This document shows positions 16,861-26,076 of a stretch of DNA of 44,597 nt, one piece after another (position 1 is the first letter of the stretch; every line of letters begins with the position of its first letter). Position numbers and translations under genes: made by a program. Source of the stretch: Snodgrassella alvi (GTDB taxonomy: Bacteria > Pseudomonadota > Gammaproteobacteria > Burkholderiales > Neisseriaceae). Under the pieces are notes generated by a model. The model was given only the letters and a program-made list of their open reading frames with translations, ran no database searches and had not been told where the DNA came from. Where the stretch lies: contig NZ_MEIR01000069.1 in NCBI RefSeq assembly GCF_002777825.1, forward strand, positions 1-44,597, given 5' to 3'.

Positions 16861-17146
16861 ATGCAACTTTTGTTAATTATTTTCTGGCTGCCATTGCAGA
16901 AATCTGTACTCTGGCTGCTGCCAAGTACATTGTCTTGACTGCTATTTGCATAGCTGCTCACACTGGTGGAAAGTCAATTAAAGGTCGCGTGTAAACAACC
17001 TGTGGCGGCATTTATATCTATTGCTCGCTGTTGTAGCCGTGACTGGTCGATAGCTACCGGATAAATGGGATATCAATGGCACATTGATGTGTCTGCTTGG
17101 TACTGCAATTATGCTATTAGCACCACGAGGCCGAATTTTTGCTTAA
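16861..17146 (+). pseudogene. Decayed YnfA/UPF0060 family membrane protein gene
   Basis: Pieces of a UPF0060 (YnfA) small multidrug-resistance-like protein can be read only by changing frame. LAAIAEIC after the start resembles the family's ALAEI. QPVAAF comes next, then GGIYI with in-frame stops (TAG, TGA) where the family has a Trp-rich segment ending LVDG. A final intact stretch reads [23 protein letters not shown], which matches the family's conserved C-terminal segment, ending at TAA 17144-17146. Normal length would be about 108 aa. Frameshifts, stops and small deletions show it is dead. The following MFS gene is unaffected. Confidence 0.7.
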
Positions 17147-17255
17147 TTTATTAATTCTGCTGAATGTGGCATTTACCTGCGCGAAAAGTGACAAGCAGAC
17201 AAGCTACGTCTAAACTTGCTGTTTATAGCTGAACGAACTATGGCTGTAGATTATT

Positions 17256-18416
17256 ATGTTATTAAAAAGCTTACTTTCATTGTCGTTAGGTACATTTGCA
17301 CTAGGTATGGCAGAATTCAGTATGATGGGCATTCTGCCAGATGTGGCCGCTTCACTCGGTATCGATATTGCACAGGCCGGGCATTTTATTGCTGCTTATG
17401 CGCTTGGTGTATGCTGTGGAGCATGGCTGCTGGTATTAAGTTACCGCTTACCGCCCAAAACCATTCTGCTGTCCCTGTCGGTACTGATTGCGATTGGTAA
17501 TCTACTGGCGGCCATGGCACCCGGCTATATAACTTTGCTAGTGGCACGTTTTATTTCCGGCTTGCCACATGGCGCCTATTTTGGCATCGGTTCAATTGTT
17601 GCTACCAAACTGGCGCCTCCCGGACGTTCGGCGCAGGCAGTAGCCATGATGATTGCCGGCATGACGGTAGCCAATCTGCTTGGTGTACCAGTCGGTACAT
17701 GGCTGAGTCTGCATTTAAGCTGGCGGCTGGTATTTACTTTGGTTGCCGTAGTAGCAATTGTACTGGTGTTCACTTTGCAGCGTTTTATTCCATCAATAGA
17801 ACGACTACCAGATACCGGTATTCTGGGACAGTTCCATTTTCTGAAATCGGCGGCACCGTGGCTGATTCTGGCGGCCACTACTTTAGGTAATGGCGGAATC
17901 TTCTGCTGGTTCAGTTATATCAGCCCGTTATTAACGCAGGTATCCGGTTTCAGTGATAATCAGGTTAGTTTGTTAATGGTGCTGGCCGGTGCCGGTATGG
18001 TGGCTGGCAACTGGTATGGTGGCCGTCTGTCAGACCACTATACGCCGGGACAGGTAGCCGCCAGTTTACAGGGGCTGGCGGCTGTGGCACTGCTACTGAT
18101 TTTTCTGTTTGCTTCAACTGGCTGGCTGTCGGCGACACTGATGTGTATATGTACATTCTGCCTGTTTGCGGTATCGGCACCGCAACAATTGTTATTGCTG
18201 CGCCACTCCCCGGGCGGTGCGCTGCTTGGTGCAGCCAGTGTACAGATGGCATTTAATTTGGGTAATGCCATTGGTTCGTATGGCGGCGGACTGGCCATCA
18301 GCCAGCACTGGGGCTATCAATATCCAGCGTTACTGGGTGTACCACTGACATTATGCGGTTGTGCCTGTCTGATATGGTTTCACCGCCGCTATGAAAATCA
18401 GGGACAGCTTATCTGA
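17256..18416 (+). CDS. AraJ-like MFS efflux transporter
   Basis: A 386-aa, twelve-helix major facilitator of the DHA1 drug/sugar-efflux group. It resembles E. coli AraJ along its length: LGTFALGMAEFSMMGILPDVA at the start, LPHGAYFGIGSIVATKL in the first half, NLLGVPVGTWLS, and QFHFLKSAAPWL opening the second half. The substrate is unknown; AraJ itself has no firm physiological substrate. The ATG at 17256 lacks a good Shine-Dalgarno sequence, but the N-terminus aligns with the family. It is followed within 17 bp by a small gene, so the two are likely co-transcribed. Confidence 0.9.
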   Translation: MLLKSLLSLSLGTFALGMAEFSMMGILPDVAASLGIDIAQAGHFIAAYALGVCCGAWLLVLSYRLPPKTILLSLSVLIAIGNLLAAMAPGYITLLVARFISGLPHGAYFGIGSIVATKLAPPGRSAQAVAMMIAGMTVANLLGVPVGTWLSLHLSWRLVFTLVAVVAIVLVFTLQRFIPSIERLPDTGILGQFHFLKSAAPWLILAATTLGNGGIFCWFSYISPLLTQVSGFSDNQVSLLMVLAGAGMVAGNWYGGRLSDHYTPGQVAASLQGLAAVALLLIFLFASTGWLSATLMCICTFCLFAVSAPQQLLLLRHSPGGALLGAASVQMAFNLGNAIGSYGGGLAISQHWGYQYPALLGVPLTLCGCACLIWFHRRYENQGQLI

Positions 18417-18433
18417 AACTTACGGAGATTATG

Positions 18434-18640
18434 ATGAATGATTCTACACCATTGAACATCAGGCAACGCATGCAAGTGGCCATTAAAAATGGCAATAAAG
18501 CTGAACAGCAACGCCTGTGGCATGAATACAGTGGCCAGCAGGGCTTTTCCAATGAATGGGTGATGGCGGCGCGACTGGGTGAGCCCGGCTATACAGAAGA
18601 ACAGGCACATATGGTTGCCTGCCTGTTTGGCCGCTGTTAG
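18434..18640 (+). CDS. Small hypothetical protein (68 aa)
   Basis: A soluble, charged protein with sequence character of a real gene (IRQRMQVAIKNGNKAEQQRLWHEY, then FSNEWVMAARLGEPGYTEEQ). GGAG at 18424-18427 favours the second of two adjacent ATGs (18434) over 18431. It lies 17 bp after the MFS gene and 26 bp before the glycosylase-like gene, consistent with one transcription unit. A minus-strand frame over the same bases has no ribosome site. The family is not recognised. Confidence 0.7.
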   Translation: MNDSTPLNIRQRMQVAIKNGNKAEQQRLWHEYSGQQGFSNEWVMAARLGEPGYTEEQAHMVACLFGRC

Positions 18641-18666
18641 CCAGTACGATTACATTATGAGTATTT

Positions 18667-19260
18667 ATGGTTGAAATGATGGTTGAAACACATCCGCTTG
18701 CTCCCTTTTTACCAGCCAATGCCCGATTGCTGATGCTTGGCTCGTTCCCGCCACCGGCTGCACGCTGGAAAATGCATTTCTACTATCCGAATCTACAAAA
18801 CGATATGTGGCGCATTTTCGGGCTGGTGTTTTTTCAGGACAAACATTATTTTTTCACCGATAACAATAAAGCATTTAATGAATCGCTAATCCGTGCTTTT
18901 TTATCTGAACGAGGCATTGCCATTAATGATACTGCCTATCAGATCAGGCGCCTGCAAAACAATGCAGCAGACAAGTTTCTCGAAGTGGTTACTCCGGTAG
19001 ATTTACCGGCCTTACTGGCACAAATTCCGGATTGTCAGCACATAATGACTACCGGTGACAAGGCCACCAGCACACTACTACAGCTTCTGCCAGCCGGTAC
19101 AACCGCACCAACTATCGGCCATTCCAGTGATATCACTCTGGCTGGCCGACATCTAACTTTATCCAGACTGCCCTCTTCTTCGCGTGCCTATCCGCTCGCA
19201 CTGGAACGTAAAGCAGCCATTTATCAGGACTATTTTTATACCATCGGTTTATTAAACTGA
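18667..19260 (+). CDS. Uracil-DNA glycosylase-superfamily protein (Mug/deoxyinosine-glycosylase-like)
   Basis: A 197-aa protein with the superfamily's motif A-like segment LLMLGSFPPPAARWKMHFYYP near the N-terminus, then NDMWRIFGLVFF. A C-terminal motif B-like part (IGHSSD...LPSSSRAYPL) follows. It resembles DNA-deoxyinosine glycosylases, which recognise deaminated bases. An activity on uracil or hypoxanthine in DNA is inferred from the family only. Three in-frame ATGs (18667, 18676, 18679) are possible; 18679 would give MVETHPLAPF, which may be the true start. It is in line with the upstream genes. Confidence 0.8.
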   Translation: MVEMMVETHPLAPFLPANARLLMLGSFPPPAARWKMHFYYPNLQNDMWRIFGLVFFQDKHYFFTDNNKAFNESLIRAFLSERGIAINDTAYQIRRLQNNAADKFLEVVTPVDLPALLAQIPDCQHIMTTGDKATSTLLQLLPAGTTAPTIGHSSDITLAGRHLTLSRLPSSSRAYPLALERKAAIYQDYFYTIGLLN

Positions 19261-19287
19261 TTCTAACTATTTAGCGGGAGAACATTA

Positions 19288-19917
19288 ATGCATATTCTGG
19301 TTTTTGGAGCCACTGGTGGCGTTGGCAGGTCTTTAGTTGAGCAGGCATTGGCTAATGGTGATGAAGTTACTGCAGCAGTACGCACACCGGAAAAACTCAA
19401 CTTACAGCATCCTAACTTGCATATTCGCCGCTGTGATGCGTTTGAGGCAGTTGATGTTGCGGCACTGTTTGCCGCTAACAGCCATTACGATGCAGTAGCT
19501 TCAGCCCTGAATACCAATCATGGGGTCAAACCGGGTGATGATTTGCAGCGCATGCTCAGCAATATTGCCCCGCAATTGCAAAAACATGGCATTAAACGCA
19601 TCGTCTACTGCGCTTCCGCCGGTGTGAATAATGAGCTGGAAGGTGAACATGGTCAGGCTGCGATGGAATTTTTACGCCATCCACTGGCCGATCATCGTGC
19701 AGCAATTGAGCAGATTCAGGCGGCTAGTCTGGACGCAACGATTGTGCGCCCGCTGGGCTTAACCCATGATGCGCTTTCTGGTCATTATGTTGAAGCAGCA
19801 CAGGGCATTCCGGCTGGCAGTGGCCGTATTGCCCGCGCGGATGTAGCTCATTTTATGTTGAAAGCGCTACATAACGATGCTTATATCGGCCAGTCTATAG
19901 CGTTATCAGGTATCTGA
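19288..19917 (+). CDS. NAD(P)-binding oxidoreductase (atypical SDR, NmrA-like)
   Basis: A 209-aa protein with a Rossmann nucleotide motif GATGGVGRS at residues 7-15 and the SDR-a pattern AVRTPEKL after beta-2. YCASAGVNNE sits near the usual active-site strand, and IVRPLGLTHD later. No classical YxxxK pair stands out, as in NAD(P)H-binding PF13460 proteins. The substrate is unknown; flavin-reductase-like or sensor roles are both possible. A good GCGGGAGAAC ribosome site precedes the ATG. It is the last gene before a terminator. Confidence 0.85.
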   Translation: MHILVFGATGGVGRSLVEQALANGDEVTAAVRTPEKLNLQHPNLHIRRCDAFEAVDVAALFAANSHYDAVASALNTNHGVKPGDDLQRMLSNIAPQLQKHGIKRIVYCASAGVNNELEGEHGQAAMEFLRHPLADHRAAIEQIQAASLDATIVRPLGLTHDALSGHYVEAAQGIPAGSGRIARADVAHFMLKALHNDAYIGQSIALSGI

Positions 19918-19924
19918 ATAAACA

Positions 19925-19964
19925 ACTGCTGCCAGAAAATCAACTCATGGCAGCAGTATTTTTT
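19925..19964 (+). terminator. Terminator after the SDR gene
   Basis: Perfect 10-bp arms ACTGCTGCCA (19925-19934) and TGGCAGCAGT (19948-19957) followed by ATTTTTT. The reverse strand also has a T-rich tail, so the convergent acyltransferase gene may use it too. Confidence 0.88.
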
Positions 19965-19997
19965 GGCCGGCTGTTTGCTGTAGCGGATAGCCGGTTT

Positions 19998-20888
19998 CTA
20001 TTTGTGAATTTTCTGATAAAACGATGCCTCGCCCTCTGGGCGGGTTTTGAAACGTTTATGTAGCCAGTAATACTGTGACGGCTGTTCGCGCACCCGTGCC
20101 TCAATAAAATCATTCATACGCTGGGTATCAGCAACTATGTCTTTACTGGGGAAATTTTCCCACTGCGGATAAAAACGCAGGGTAACACTGCCATCTGCTT
20201 CACGGGTCGGAATCGCCGGAATAACCTTAGCTTTAGTTAAAGCTGCAATACGGCTAAGGCCGGCAATCGTAGCAGTGGGAATAGCGAAAAAATTCACAAA
20301 AATCGATTCACGCCGGCCAAAATCCTGATCGGGCAGATAAAGAAAAGGAGCACTGCTGGCTTTGATTTTCTTGATAATGGCACGCAGCCCTTCCGTACGT
20401 CCAATCAGAAAAGCATTGTTATAACGCTGGCGACCTTTGAGAATTTGCTCATCCAGCTGCTTGTTCTTCTGGTGCGAATAGACACTAATCAGAGGAACAT
20501 CCTGATTGAGGGCATACACCGCCGCCTCAAAAGCAGTAAAGTGCGGATAGAGTAAAATCACTTTCTCACCGGCAGCCAGTGCTTCATCCAGATAATGCCT
20601 GTCCTGATAGCGCACCAGTTTTTTCAACCGTCTGGCATTGCCATACCAGTATAGGCCATACTCCAGTAACAGCATGGACATATGATAAAAATGTTCACGC
20701 AGTACCTTGCGCCGCTGCCGTTCTGTCCATTCAGGAAAACATTGGCGCAAATTAATCAGGCCAATGCGCCGCCGTGGCGCTACCGCATAATAACTTAACC
20801 AGCCCACACATCGTGCCAGTGCATGAATCATACACAACGGCAGTAATTGCAGCACATATAAAAAAGCAAACGCCAATTTCATCATCAT
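19998..20888 (-). CDS. LpxL/HtrB-family lipid A acyltransferase
   Basis: A 296-aa inner-membrane acyltransferase (LPLAT/LABLAT family) that adds a secondary acyl chain to lipid A from acyl-ACP. An N-terminal hydrophobic anchor (about residues 4-30) precedes the catalytic H-x4-E motif (YPHFTAFEAA, about residue 115). LPDQDFGRRESIFVNFFA is the second conserved block, and the YYWLHKRFKTRPEGE ending is typical of the family. One of two such proteins in this window; the other is at 28067. The two differ in their catalytic signature (H-x4-E here, H-x4-D there). Three ATGs are stacked at the start. Confidence 0.9.
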   Translation of the reverse strand: MMMKLAFAFLYVLQLLPLCMIHALARCVGWLSYYAVAPRRRIGLINLRQCFPEWTERQRRKVLREHFYHMSMLLLEYGLYWYGNARRLKKLVRYQDRHYLDEALAAGEKVILLYPHFTAFEAAVYALNQDVPLISVYSHQKNKQLDEQILKGRQRYNNAFLIGRTEGLRAIIKKIKASSAPFLYLPDQDFGRRESIFVNFFAIPTATIAGLSRIAALTKAKVIPAIPTREADGSVTLRFYPQWENFPSKDIVADTQRMNDFIEARVREQPSQYYWLHKRFKTRPEGEASFYQKIHK

Positions 20889-21033
20889 TACTAATATTAC
20901 CTAACTGCTTATCGCTAGCCATGCACTTAAACGCTATCTATTGTACACAAGCTGCCACCACTTTACATTCACAGCTGTATATAAACATTTGCCTTACAAC
21001 AGATTGTAATAGTGTTGTGTATACGGAAAGGAT

Positions 21034-21075
21034 AAAAAAATAACACGGCCTGCACAGAATGCACAGGCCGTGTTA
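21034..21075 (-). terminator. emrB terminator
   Basis: Perfect 12-bp arms TAACACGGCCTG (21041-21052) and CAGGCCGTGTTA (21064-21075). On the minus strand they are followed by TTTTTTT. Confidence 0.93.
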
Positions 21076-21092
21076 GTAGATAACAAAGGATT

Positions 21093-22622
21093 TCAATGTG
21101 CCCCGCCGCCACCGCCACTACCAAACGGTGGCTTGGCAAACCATACCAGCACAATCAGAATTAAGAAAGTCAAACCATACAGCCAGAATAAATCATTCGC
21201 ACCCATAATATGCGCCTGCTGACCAATAGTATGCTCAATCGAACCTAAAGGCTGAACACCACTTAAACCGAGCTGATTCATACCCTGAATTGACTCATTC
21301 ATAGTGCTATTATAAGGATGGATGTTTTCCACCAATTGCGTATGATGCAAAGCTTCACGTTTATCCCACAATACATTTACCATTGAAGTACCAATACCAC
21401 CGGCCAGAATGCGTACAAAATTGGAAATACTCGACGCGCTGGCAATCTGCGAACCAGACATATTAGACAGGGTAATCTGAGTTAACGGCATAAAGAACAT
21501 CGCCATACCAATTCCCTGAACAAACTGCGGCCAGAATACATCCATAAAACCCATACCAGCATTAAAATTGGTACGCCAGAAGAAACAGATAGCGTATACG
21601 GTAAAGCTGATGGTTACCAGCGCCCGCATGTCCAGCCGGTTACCAAACTTACCAATCAGCGGCGACAACAATACTGGAAAAATACCAATAGGTGCCGTGG
21701 CCAGTCCCGCCCAGGTAGCGGTATAACCAAGCTGCATCTGCAACAGCATCGGCAGCAGTACAATCGCCCCCATATAGGTCATATAGGCTGTACTGAGGGT
21801 AATTACCCCTACGGTAAAATTACGGTCTTTAAACAGGCGCAAGTCTACAATCGGGTATTTGGCATACCATTCCCAGATAACAAAGTAGCCCAGACACACT
21901 ATAGCAATAACAGCCAAAACAATAATTTCATTGGATGAGAACCAGTCGAGCTCATGGCCACGGTCAAGCATCATCTGCAAGGCACCTACGCCTACTACCA
22001 TCAGCGATAAGCCCATGCGGTCGATTGGCTCGTGTACAGTTTCGGTTTCGCGTTTTTTCATCATCTGCCATGAAATACCGGCAGCCAGCAAACCAATTGG
22101 CACATTAATAAAGAAAATCCAGCCCCAATGCCAGTTATCACTGATGATACCACCCAGAATCGGCCCGAAAATCGGCGCCACAATGATTACCATCGACCAC
22201 ATAGCCAGAGCCATTGGGCGTTTTTCCGGCGGATAGGCAGCCATCAGCAAACTTTGCGACAGCGGAATCATCGGTCCGGCCACGGCACCCTGCAACACGC
22301 GGAAAAACACCAGCAATGCCAGACTAGGTGCAATACCACATAAAAACGAGGCCAACACAAACGACAGTGTCGCCACAACAAAGACTTTCACTTCACCAAA
22401 GCGGCGCGCTAGCCAGCCAGTAAGCGGTACTGAAATAGCATTCGCTACCGCAAATGCAGTAATCACCCACGTACCCTGACTATTGGCTGCACCCAGATTA
22501 CCAGTAATGGTTGGCAATGCCACATTGGCAATGGTGGAATCCAGCACCTGCATAAAAACGGCCAGTGACAATGCCACCGTAACCAGAGCCAGTGCCGGAC
22601 CTTTTAAAGGAGAATGCGTCAT
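21093..22622 (-). CDS. emrB: EmrB/FarB-type drug efflux permease (DHA2 MFS)
   Basis: A 509-aa, fourteen-helix major facilitator of the DHA2 (QacA/EmrB) subfamily. MQVLDSTIANVALPTI in helix 1 and the GPILGGIISDNWHWGWIFFINVP motif C are characteristic. The C-terminus is a Gly-rich tail (GSGGGGGAH). With EmrA and the outer membrane factor it should form a tripartite pump exporting hydrophobic compounds. In Neisseria the comparable FarAB pump exports long-chain fatty acids; the substrate here is unknown. It is the last gene of the operon and lies 205 bp after emrA, a longer gap than the others, with a hairpin in between. Confidence 0.94.
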   Translation of the reverse strand: MTHSPLKGPALALVTVALSLAVFMQVLDSTIANVALPTITGNLGAANSQGTWVITAFAVANAISVPLTGWLARRFGEVKVFVVATLSFVLASFLCGIAPSLALLVFFRVLQGAVAGPMIPLSQSLLMAAYPPEKRPMALAMWSMVIIVAPIFGPILGGIISDNWHWGWIFFINVPIGLLAAGISWQMMKKRETETVHEPIDRMGLSLMVVGVGALQMMLDRGHELDWFSSNEIIVLAVIAIVCLGYFVIWEWYAKYPIVDLRLFKDRNFTVGVITLSTAYMTYMGAIVLLPMLLQMQLGYTATWAGLATAPIGIFPVLLSPLIGKFGNRLDMRALVTISFTVYAICFFWRTNFNAGMGFMDVFWPQFVQGIGMAMFFMPLTQITLSNMSGSQIASASSISNFVRILAGGIGTSMVNVLWDKREALHHTQLVENIHPYNSTMNESIQGMNQLGLSGVQPLGSIEHTIGQQAHIMGANDLFWLYGLTFLILIVLVWFAKPPFGSGGGGGAH

Positions 22623-22763
22623 TCAAGCAGCCTTATTGCAGAAACATTACTCATCTTGCAGCATATCCAAATCTGTGCCCACAGACACAAATAATGCGGT
22701 TCACAAAGACGATGCTTCTGGAATTACAGTAAAATCAGGCCAAATCACTACCTGAGTAAAGCC

Positions 22764-22797
22764 TGCTGGTGACAGGGCTATTATTCCTGTACCAGCA
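22764..22797 (-). promoter_or_regulatory. Intercistronic hairpin between emrA and emrB
   Basis: TGCTGGT (22764-22770) pairs with ACCAGCA (22791-22797), and ACAGG (22772-22776) with CCTGT (22786-22790), leaving one bulged base. No T-tract follows on the minus strand, so a processing or mRNA-stability element is more likely than a terminator. Confidence 0.55.
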
Positions 22798-22827
22798 ACG
22801 TCCAGATAAGATTCAGCGTTAACAGAA

Positions 22828-24024
22828 TCAGGGAGCGTACTGGGCGAAAATCTGCTCAATCATATTATTGATTGGCGTCCAGTCAATTGCAGCCATATTG
22901 CCATTGGTGGGAATCGCATGCACCGATGTTAAATCCTGCCCATTCTGGTTACGCGTATTTACCTCAACATCCATTGATAACCCTACCCGCAACGGATGCG
23001 TAGCCAATTCCTTCGGATCCAGCGCAATACGCACCGGCACGCGCTGTACCACCTTAATCCAGTTACCAGTTGCATTCTGTGCCGGTAAAAGAGAAAACGC
23101 AGCACCAGTACCGGCAGATAAACCAGCTACCTTACCGTGATAAATTACTTTACTACCATACACATCCGCTTTGATTTCTACCGGCTGCCCGATACGGATT
23201 TTAGCCAACTGGCTTTCCTTGAAGTTGGCATCTACCCAGACATTATTCAACGGTACTACCGCCATCAGTGCCGCGCCTGTAGCCACTTTCTGACCCACCT
23301 GAGCATTGCGTTTGGCAACTTGTCCATCTACTGGCGCCTTGATTTGGGTACGCTGTAAATCCAGCCATGCACTTTTCAGATGGCTGACTGCTGTCATCAC
23401 TGCCGGCTGCTGGCGCAGCGGAACATTGTGCCCCAACACTGCTTTTGCCGCACTTTCCTGTCCTTGCACGGCTTTAAGTTTTGCCTGAGCCTCCAATACC
23501 GCATCACGAGCATGGCTTAACTCTTCAGCAGAAATAGCATCCGTACCAGCCAGACTTTGGCGACGCTGCAAGTCTGCTTGCAAGCGTTTTAACTGAACCT
23601 GTTGTGCGGCTACCTGTGCACTGGCCTGACGTGACTGGGCAGTCTGCTGCTGATTCTGGCGAATCGCATTAATCAGCTCATCATGTGCCCGTTCAAACGC
23701 TAGCTGCATATCACTGTTATCCAGTTCAACCAGCACCTGACCAGCTTTAACAGTTTGCGTGTCATCCACATTCACCTTTTGCACCGTACCAGTAATCTGC
23801 GGCGTAATCTGCACCAGATGACCATTCACATATGCATCATCGGTGGATTCTTTATGCTGCCAGACCAGCAGATACATCAGCAGAAAGCCCAGCGCAATCA
23901 GCAGGAATACAGCAGTCAGCACCACCAACTTGCGCTTGCGGCCTGCGGGTATATGTTCAGACTGCGGCTGAACCGCTGGTTGCGAGGTTGTTACCGCCTC
24001 GTTAGTTTGCTTTTGTTCACTCAT
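22828..24024 (-). CDS. emrA: EmrA/FarA-type periplasmic adaptor (membrane fusion protein)
   Basis: A 398-aa HlyD-family adaptor. One N-terminal membrane helix (about 37-60, LVVLTAVFLLIALGFLLMYL) is followed by a first lipoyl half (STDDAYVNGHLVQITPQITG). A Gln/Ala-rich alpha-hairpin (about 110-190) and the second lipoyl half (IKAPVDGQVAKRNAQVGQKV) come next, then the beta-barrel domain. It links EmrB to the outer membrane factor. The frame extends to a TTG at 24039, but the ATG at 24024 (MSEQKQTNEA) is the likelier start. It lies 38 bp after the outer membrane factor gene. Confidence 0.94.
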   Translation of the reverse strand: MSEQKQTNEAVTTSQPAVQPQSEHIPAGRKRKLVVLTAVFLLIALGFLLMYLLVWQHKESTDDAYVNGHLVQITPQITGTVQKVNVDDTQTVKAGQVLVELDNSDMQLAFERAHDELINAIRQNQQQTAQSRQASAQVAAQQVQLKRLQADLQRRQSLAGTDAISAEELSHARDAVLEAQAKLKAVQGQESAAKAVLGHNVPLRQQPAVMTAVSHLKSAWLDLQRTQIKAPVDGQVAKRNAQVGQKVATGAALMAVVPLNNVWVDANFKESQLAKIRIGQPVEIKADVYGSKVIYHGKVAGLSAGTGAAFSLLPAQNATGNWIKVVQRVPVRIALDPKELATHPLRVGLSMDVEVNTRNQNGQDLTSVHAIPTNGNMAAIDWTPINNMIEQIFAQYAP

Positions 24025-24062
24025 ACGTAAATAGCTCAATAAAATAAAAAAATAACAGTAAA

Positions 24063-25514
24063 TTAACGAGTAGCCTGAGTATCTGAAAGCTGGAAACCAC
24101 CACCCAGCGCAGCATGCAGACTATTCCAGCTCTGTTGCTGCCAGGCAATGGTTTTAACCCAATCAGCACGTGCCCTCAAAGCAGTATCTTCGCGTTGCAA
24201 TTTGGTAATGGCATTGTCCAGCCCGGCCGCGTGACGTTTGCTGCTGGATACCGCATTCTGCTGTGCCACCTGAAAAGCCTGCTGCTGCAATGACAATGCC
24301 ACAGTACTGTGCTGATAATCACTCATGGCATCGGCTGCCTGCTGCAAGGCTGTCAGTACCGTCTTATCATATTGGGCTACCTGTTCATTATAGGCAGAAC
24401 GTTTACCCGACAATGCCGCTTGCAAACTGCCCGAAGTAAAGATAGGCAACGAAATGGCTGGCACAATACCCAGCATCCGTGAAGAGGAATGCACCAGATC
24501 AAACGCATCCACGTGCGCCAGACCGGCCAAACCCTTAATTTCAATATTAGGATAAAATGCCGCCTCTGCCGCCTTGATACCAAAATAATTTGACTGTAAT
24601 AAAGCCCGTTGTGCAGCAATATCAGGCCGTTTTCCCAGAATATCCGCACGCAGCCCATCAACCGCCACCTCAGGCACTTTACCCAGGGGCTGAGGTATCA
24701 TTACTGGCAGCTGGTTTGGCGACAGACCAACCAGTGCCGCCATGCTATGGCGCGCACGTTCGATATCCGCCTGCGTTTGGCGCAAGGTACTTTGCAAGCC
24801 CAATACTGTTTGCGTAAAAGTATACTCATCACTGGCTGGTTGCAGACCAGCTCTAATCCGGTTGGCAACCAGCTTTTGCAACTGCTGATTCACACCAATA
24901 CGCTGTTGCAAAATATGCGCCTGTTCCTGCAACAACTGCCATTGTGTATATTGCGATACAATGCTCTGGCTTAACACCAGTCGTGCCTGTTCCTGCTGAT
25001 AAGCAGCAGCAAGACGCGCACCAAGTGCCGCCTTAATCAGATTACGCTGCTTACCCCAGAAATCAAAAGTATAATTAACGGCCACAGCAGCCATTTCATT
25101 ACGGAAAACATGATTCGGGTCATCACCAGCCCTATTTGAATCCGGCTTCGGATTCAAATAGGCAGCTACCCCATTTGCCTGTACTCCTACCTGTACACCA
25201 GCCTCACCTCTGGCACCACGCCATTGCGCCTCTGCTTGTGCAACACGTGCAGCAGCAATATGCAAATCCGGTGCATTAGCCAAACCAATATCCATCAGCT
25301 TATTCAACAGCGGCTGATTCAGACCCAGCCACCAGTTCTGCCTAGCATGGGCAGACTGACCGGCAGGTAATTGCAGTTGTGTCGCCTCCTGAGGCGTTTG
25401 CAAATCTGGTTGCTGGCCAAAATTGGCACAGGCAGACAACAGCAGTAAAGCAACCGGAGTAATAAGGGATAACTGACGTAATCGGAATCGGGGCACAGAC
25501 ACAGTTAATTTCAT
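24063..25514 (-). CDS. Outer membrane efflux lipoprotein (NodT/TolC family)
   Basis: A 483-aa outer membrane factor. A type II signal peptide with lipobox LLSAC marks it as a lipoprotein of the NodT group. Two repeats follow, each with the helical-coil and beta-strand segments of TolC-like proteins: the first around NAPDLHIAAARVAQAEAQWR with NYTFDFWGKQR, the second around KRPDIAAQRALLQSNYFGIK with PAISLPIFTSG. It forms the exit duct for EmrA-EmrB. Neisseria pumps often share MtrE, so a dedicated duct gene inside the operon is worth noting. It starts 19 bp after the MarR gene. Confidence 0.93.
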   Translation of the reverse strand: MKLTVSVPRFRLRQLSLITPVALLLLSACANFGQQPDLQTPQEATQLQLPAGQSAHARQNWWLGLNQPLLNKLMDIGLANAPDLHIAAARVAQAEAQWRGARGEAGVQVGVQANGVAAYLNPKPDSNRAGDDPNHVFRNEMAAVAVNYTFDFWGKQRNLIKAALGARLAAAYQQEQARLVLSQSIVSQYTQWQLLQEQAHILQQRIGVNQQLQKLVANRIRAGLQPASDEYTFTQTVLGLQSTLRQTQADIERARHSMAALVGLSPNQLPVMIPQPLGKVPEVAVDGLRADILGKRPDIAAQRALLQSNYFGIKAAEAAFYPNIEIKGLAGLAHVDAFDLVHSSSRMLGIVPAISLPIFTSGSLQAALSGKRSAYNEQVAQYDKTVLTALQQAADAMSDYQHSTVALSLQQQAFQVAQQNAVSSSKRHAAGLDNAITKLQREDTALRARADWVKTIAWQQQSWNSLHAALGGGFQLSDTQATR

Positions 25515-25533
25515 GCAAATCTCAGCAAAAAAG

Positions 25534-26028
25534 TTAAGCAGCAGTTAATAACTTGGTTAGCAACTGCTGCAATTGTTCATATTCCGGTTCACTCAGGGCT
25601 GACCATACCCGCCGGCGTACCTCATTGGTTTCCGGACTAACCAGCTGAATCAGATTTTCACCAGCCTTAGTTAACTTCAAGGTAATTTTACGCCGGTCTA
25701 AAGGATGAGTAGAACGCGTTACCCAGCCATTAAGCACCAAATCATCAGACAGACGCGTTGCACTGGTGCGGGTTAGATTCAGAATACTGCTCAGTTCTGA
25801 TGGTAAAATCTCATGATTCGGCCGCGCATAAACCGCTATCAGCGCATGCCACAGACTTTCTGACAGATGGTGCTGGCGCAAACGTTCATTCAGCTCACTT
25901 TGAATAGTCGTATGCACCAGACGTATTAACCGACTAAGCATTACCAGCTGAACATTCATGCTTGGCATTTTCACTGCCAGCACCCCTAAAGTAGCTTCCA
26001 GTTCGGTAGCAGGAAGAGAAAAACCCAT
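25534..26028 (-). CDS. MarR-family regulator of the efflux operon (EmrR/MprA-like)
   Basis: A 164-aa winged-helix regulator. The DNA-binding part is ILPSELSSILNLTRTSATRLSDDLVLNGWVTR followed by the wing (HPLDRRKITLKLT). It resembles E. coli MprA/EmrR more than generic MarR proteins (the PSELSSIL, RTSATRL and WSALS segments). A frame start exists at TTG 26043, but the ATG at 26028 is preceded by GAGGT with 8-nt spacing. As first gene of regulator-OMF-EmrA-EmrB it probably represses its own operon until a hydrophobic ligand binds. A palindrome 49 bp upstream is a candidate operator. Confidence 0.88.
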   Translation of the reverse strand: MGFSLPATELEATLGVLAVKMPSMNVQLVMLSRLIRLVHTTIQSELNERLRQHHLSESLWHALIAVYARPNHEILPSELSSILNLTRTSATRLSDDLVLNGWVTRSTHPLDRRKITLKLTKAGENLIQLVSPETNEVRRRVWSALSEPEYEQLQQLLTKLLTAA

Positions 26029-26076
26029 GTTAGAGCACCTCAAAATCCAAAAAATAAACCATTACAATAACCATAC

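Noticed and set aside
18398-18610. 70-aa minus-strand frame over the small gene at 18434
   Set aside because: The plus-strand frame has a GGAG site and operon spacing; the minus-strand one has neither.
22483-22755. 90-aa plus-strand frame in the emrA-emrB gap
   Set aside because: Half is antisense to emrB; no ribosome site and no family. The gap instead holds an intercistronic hairpin.
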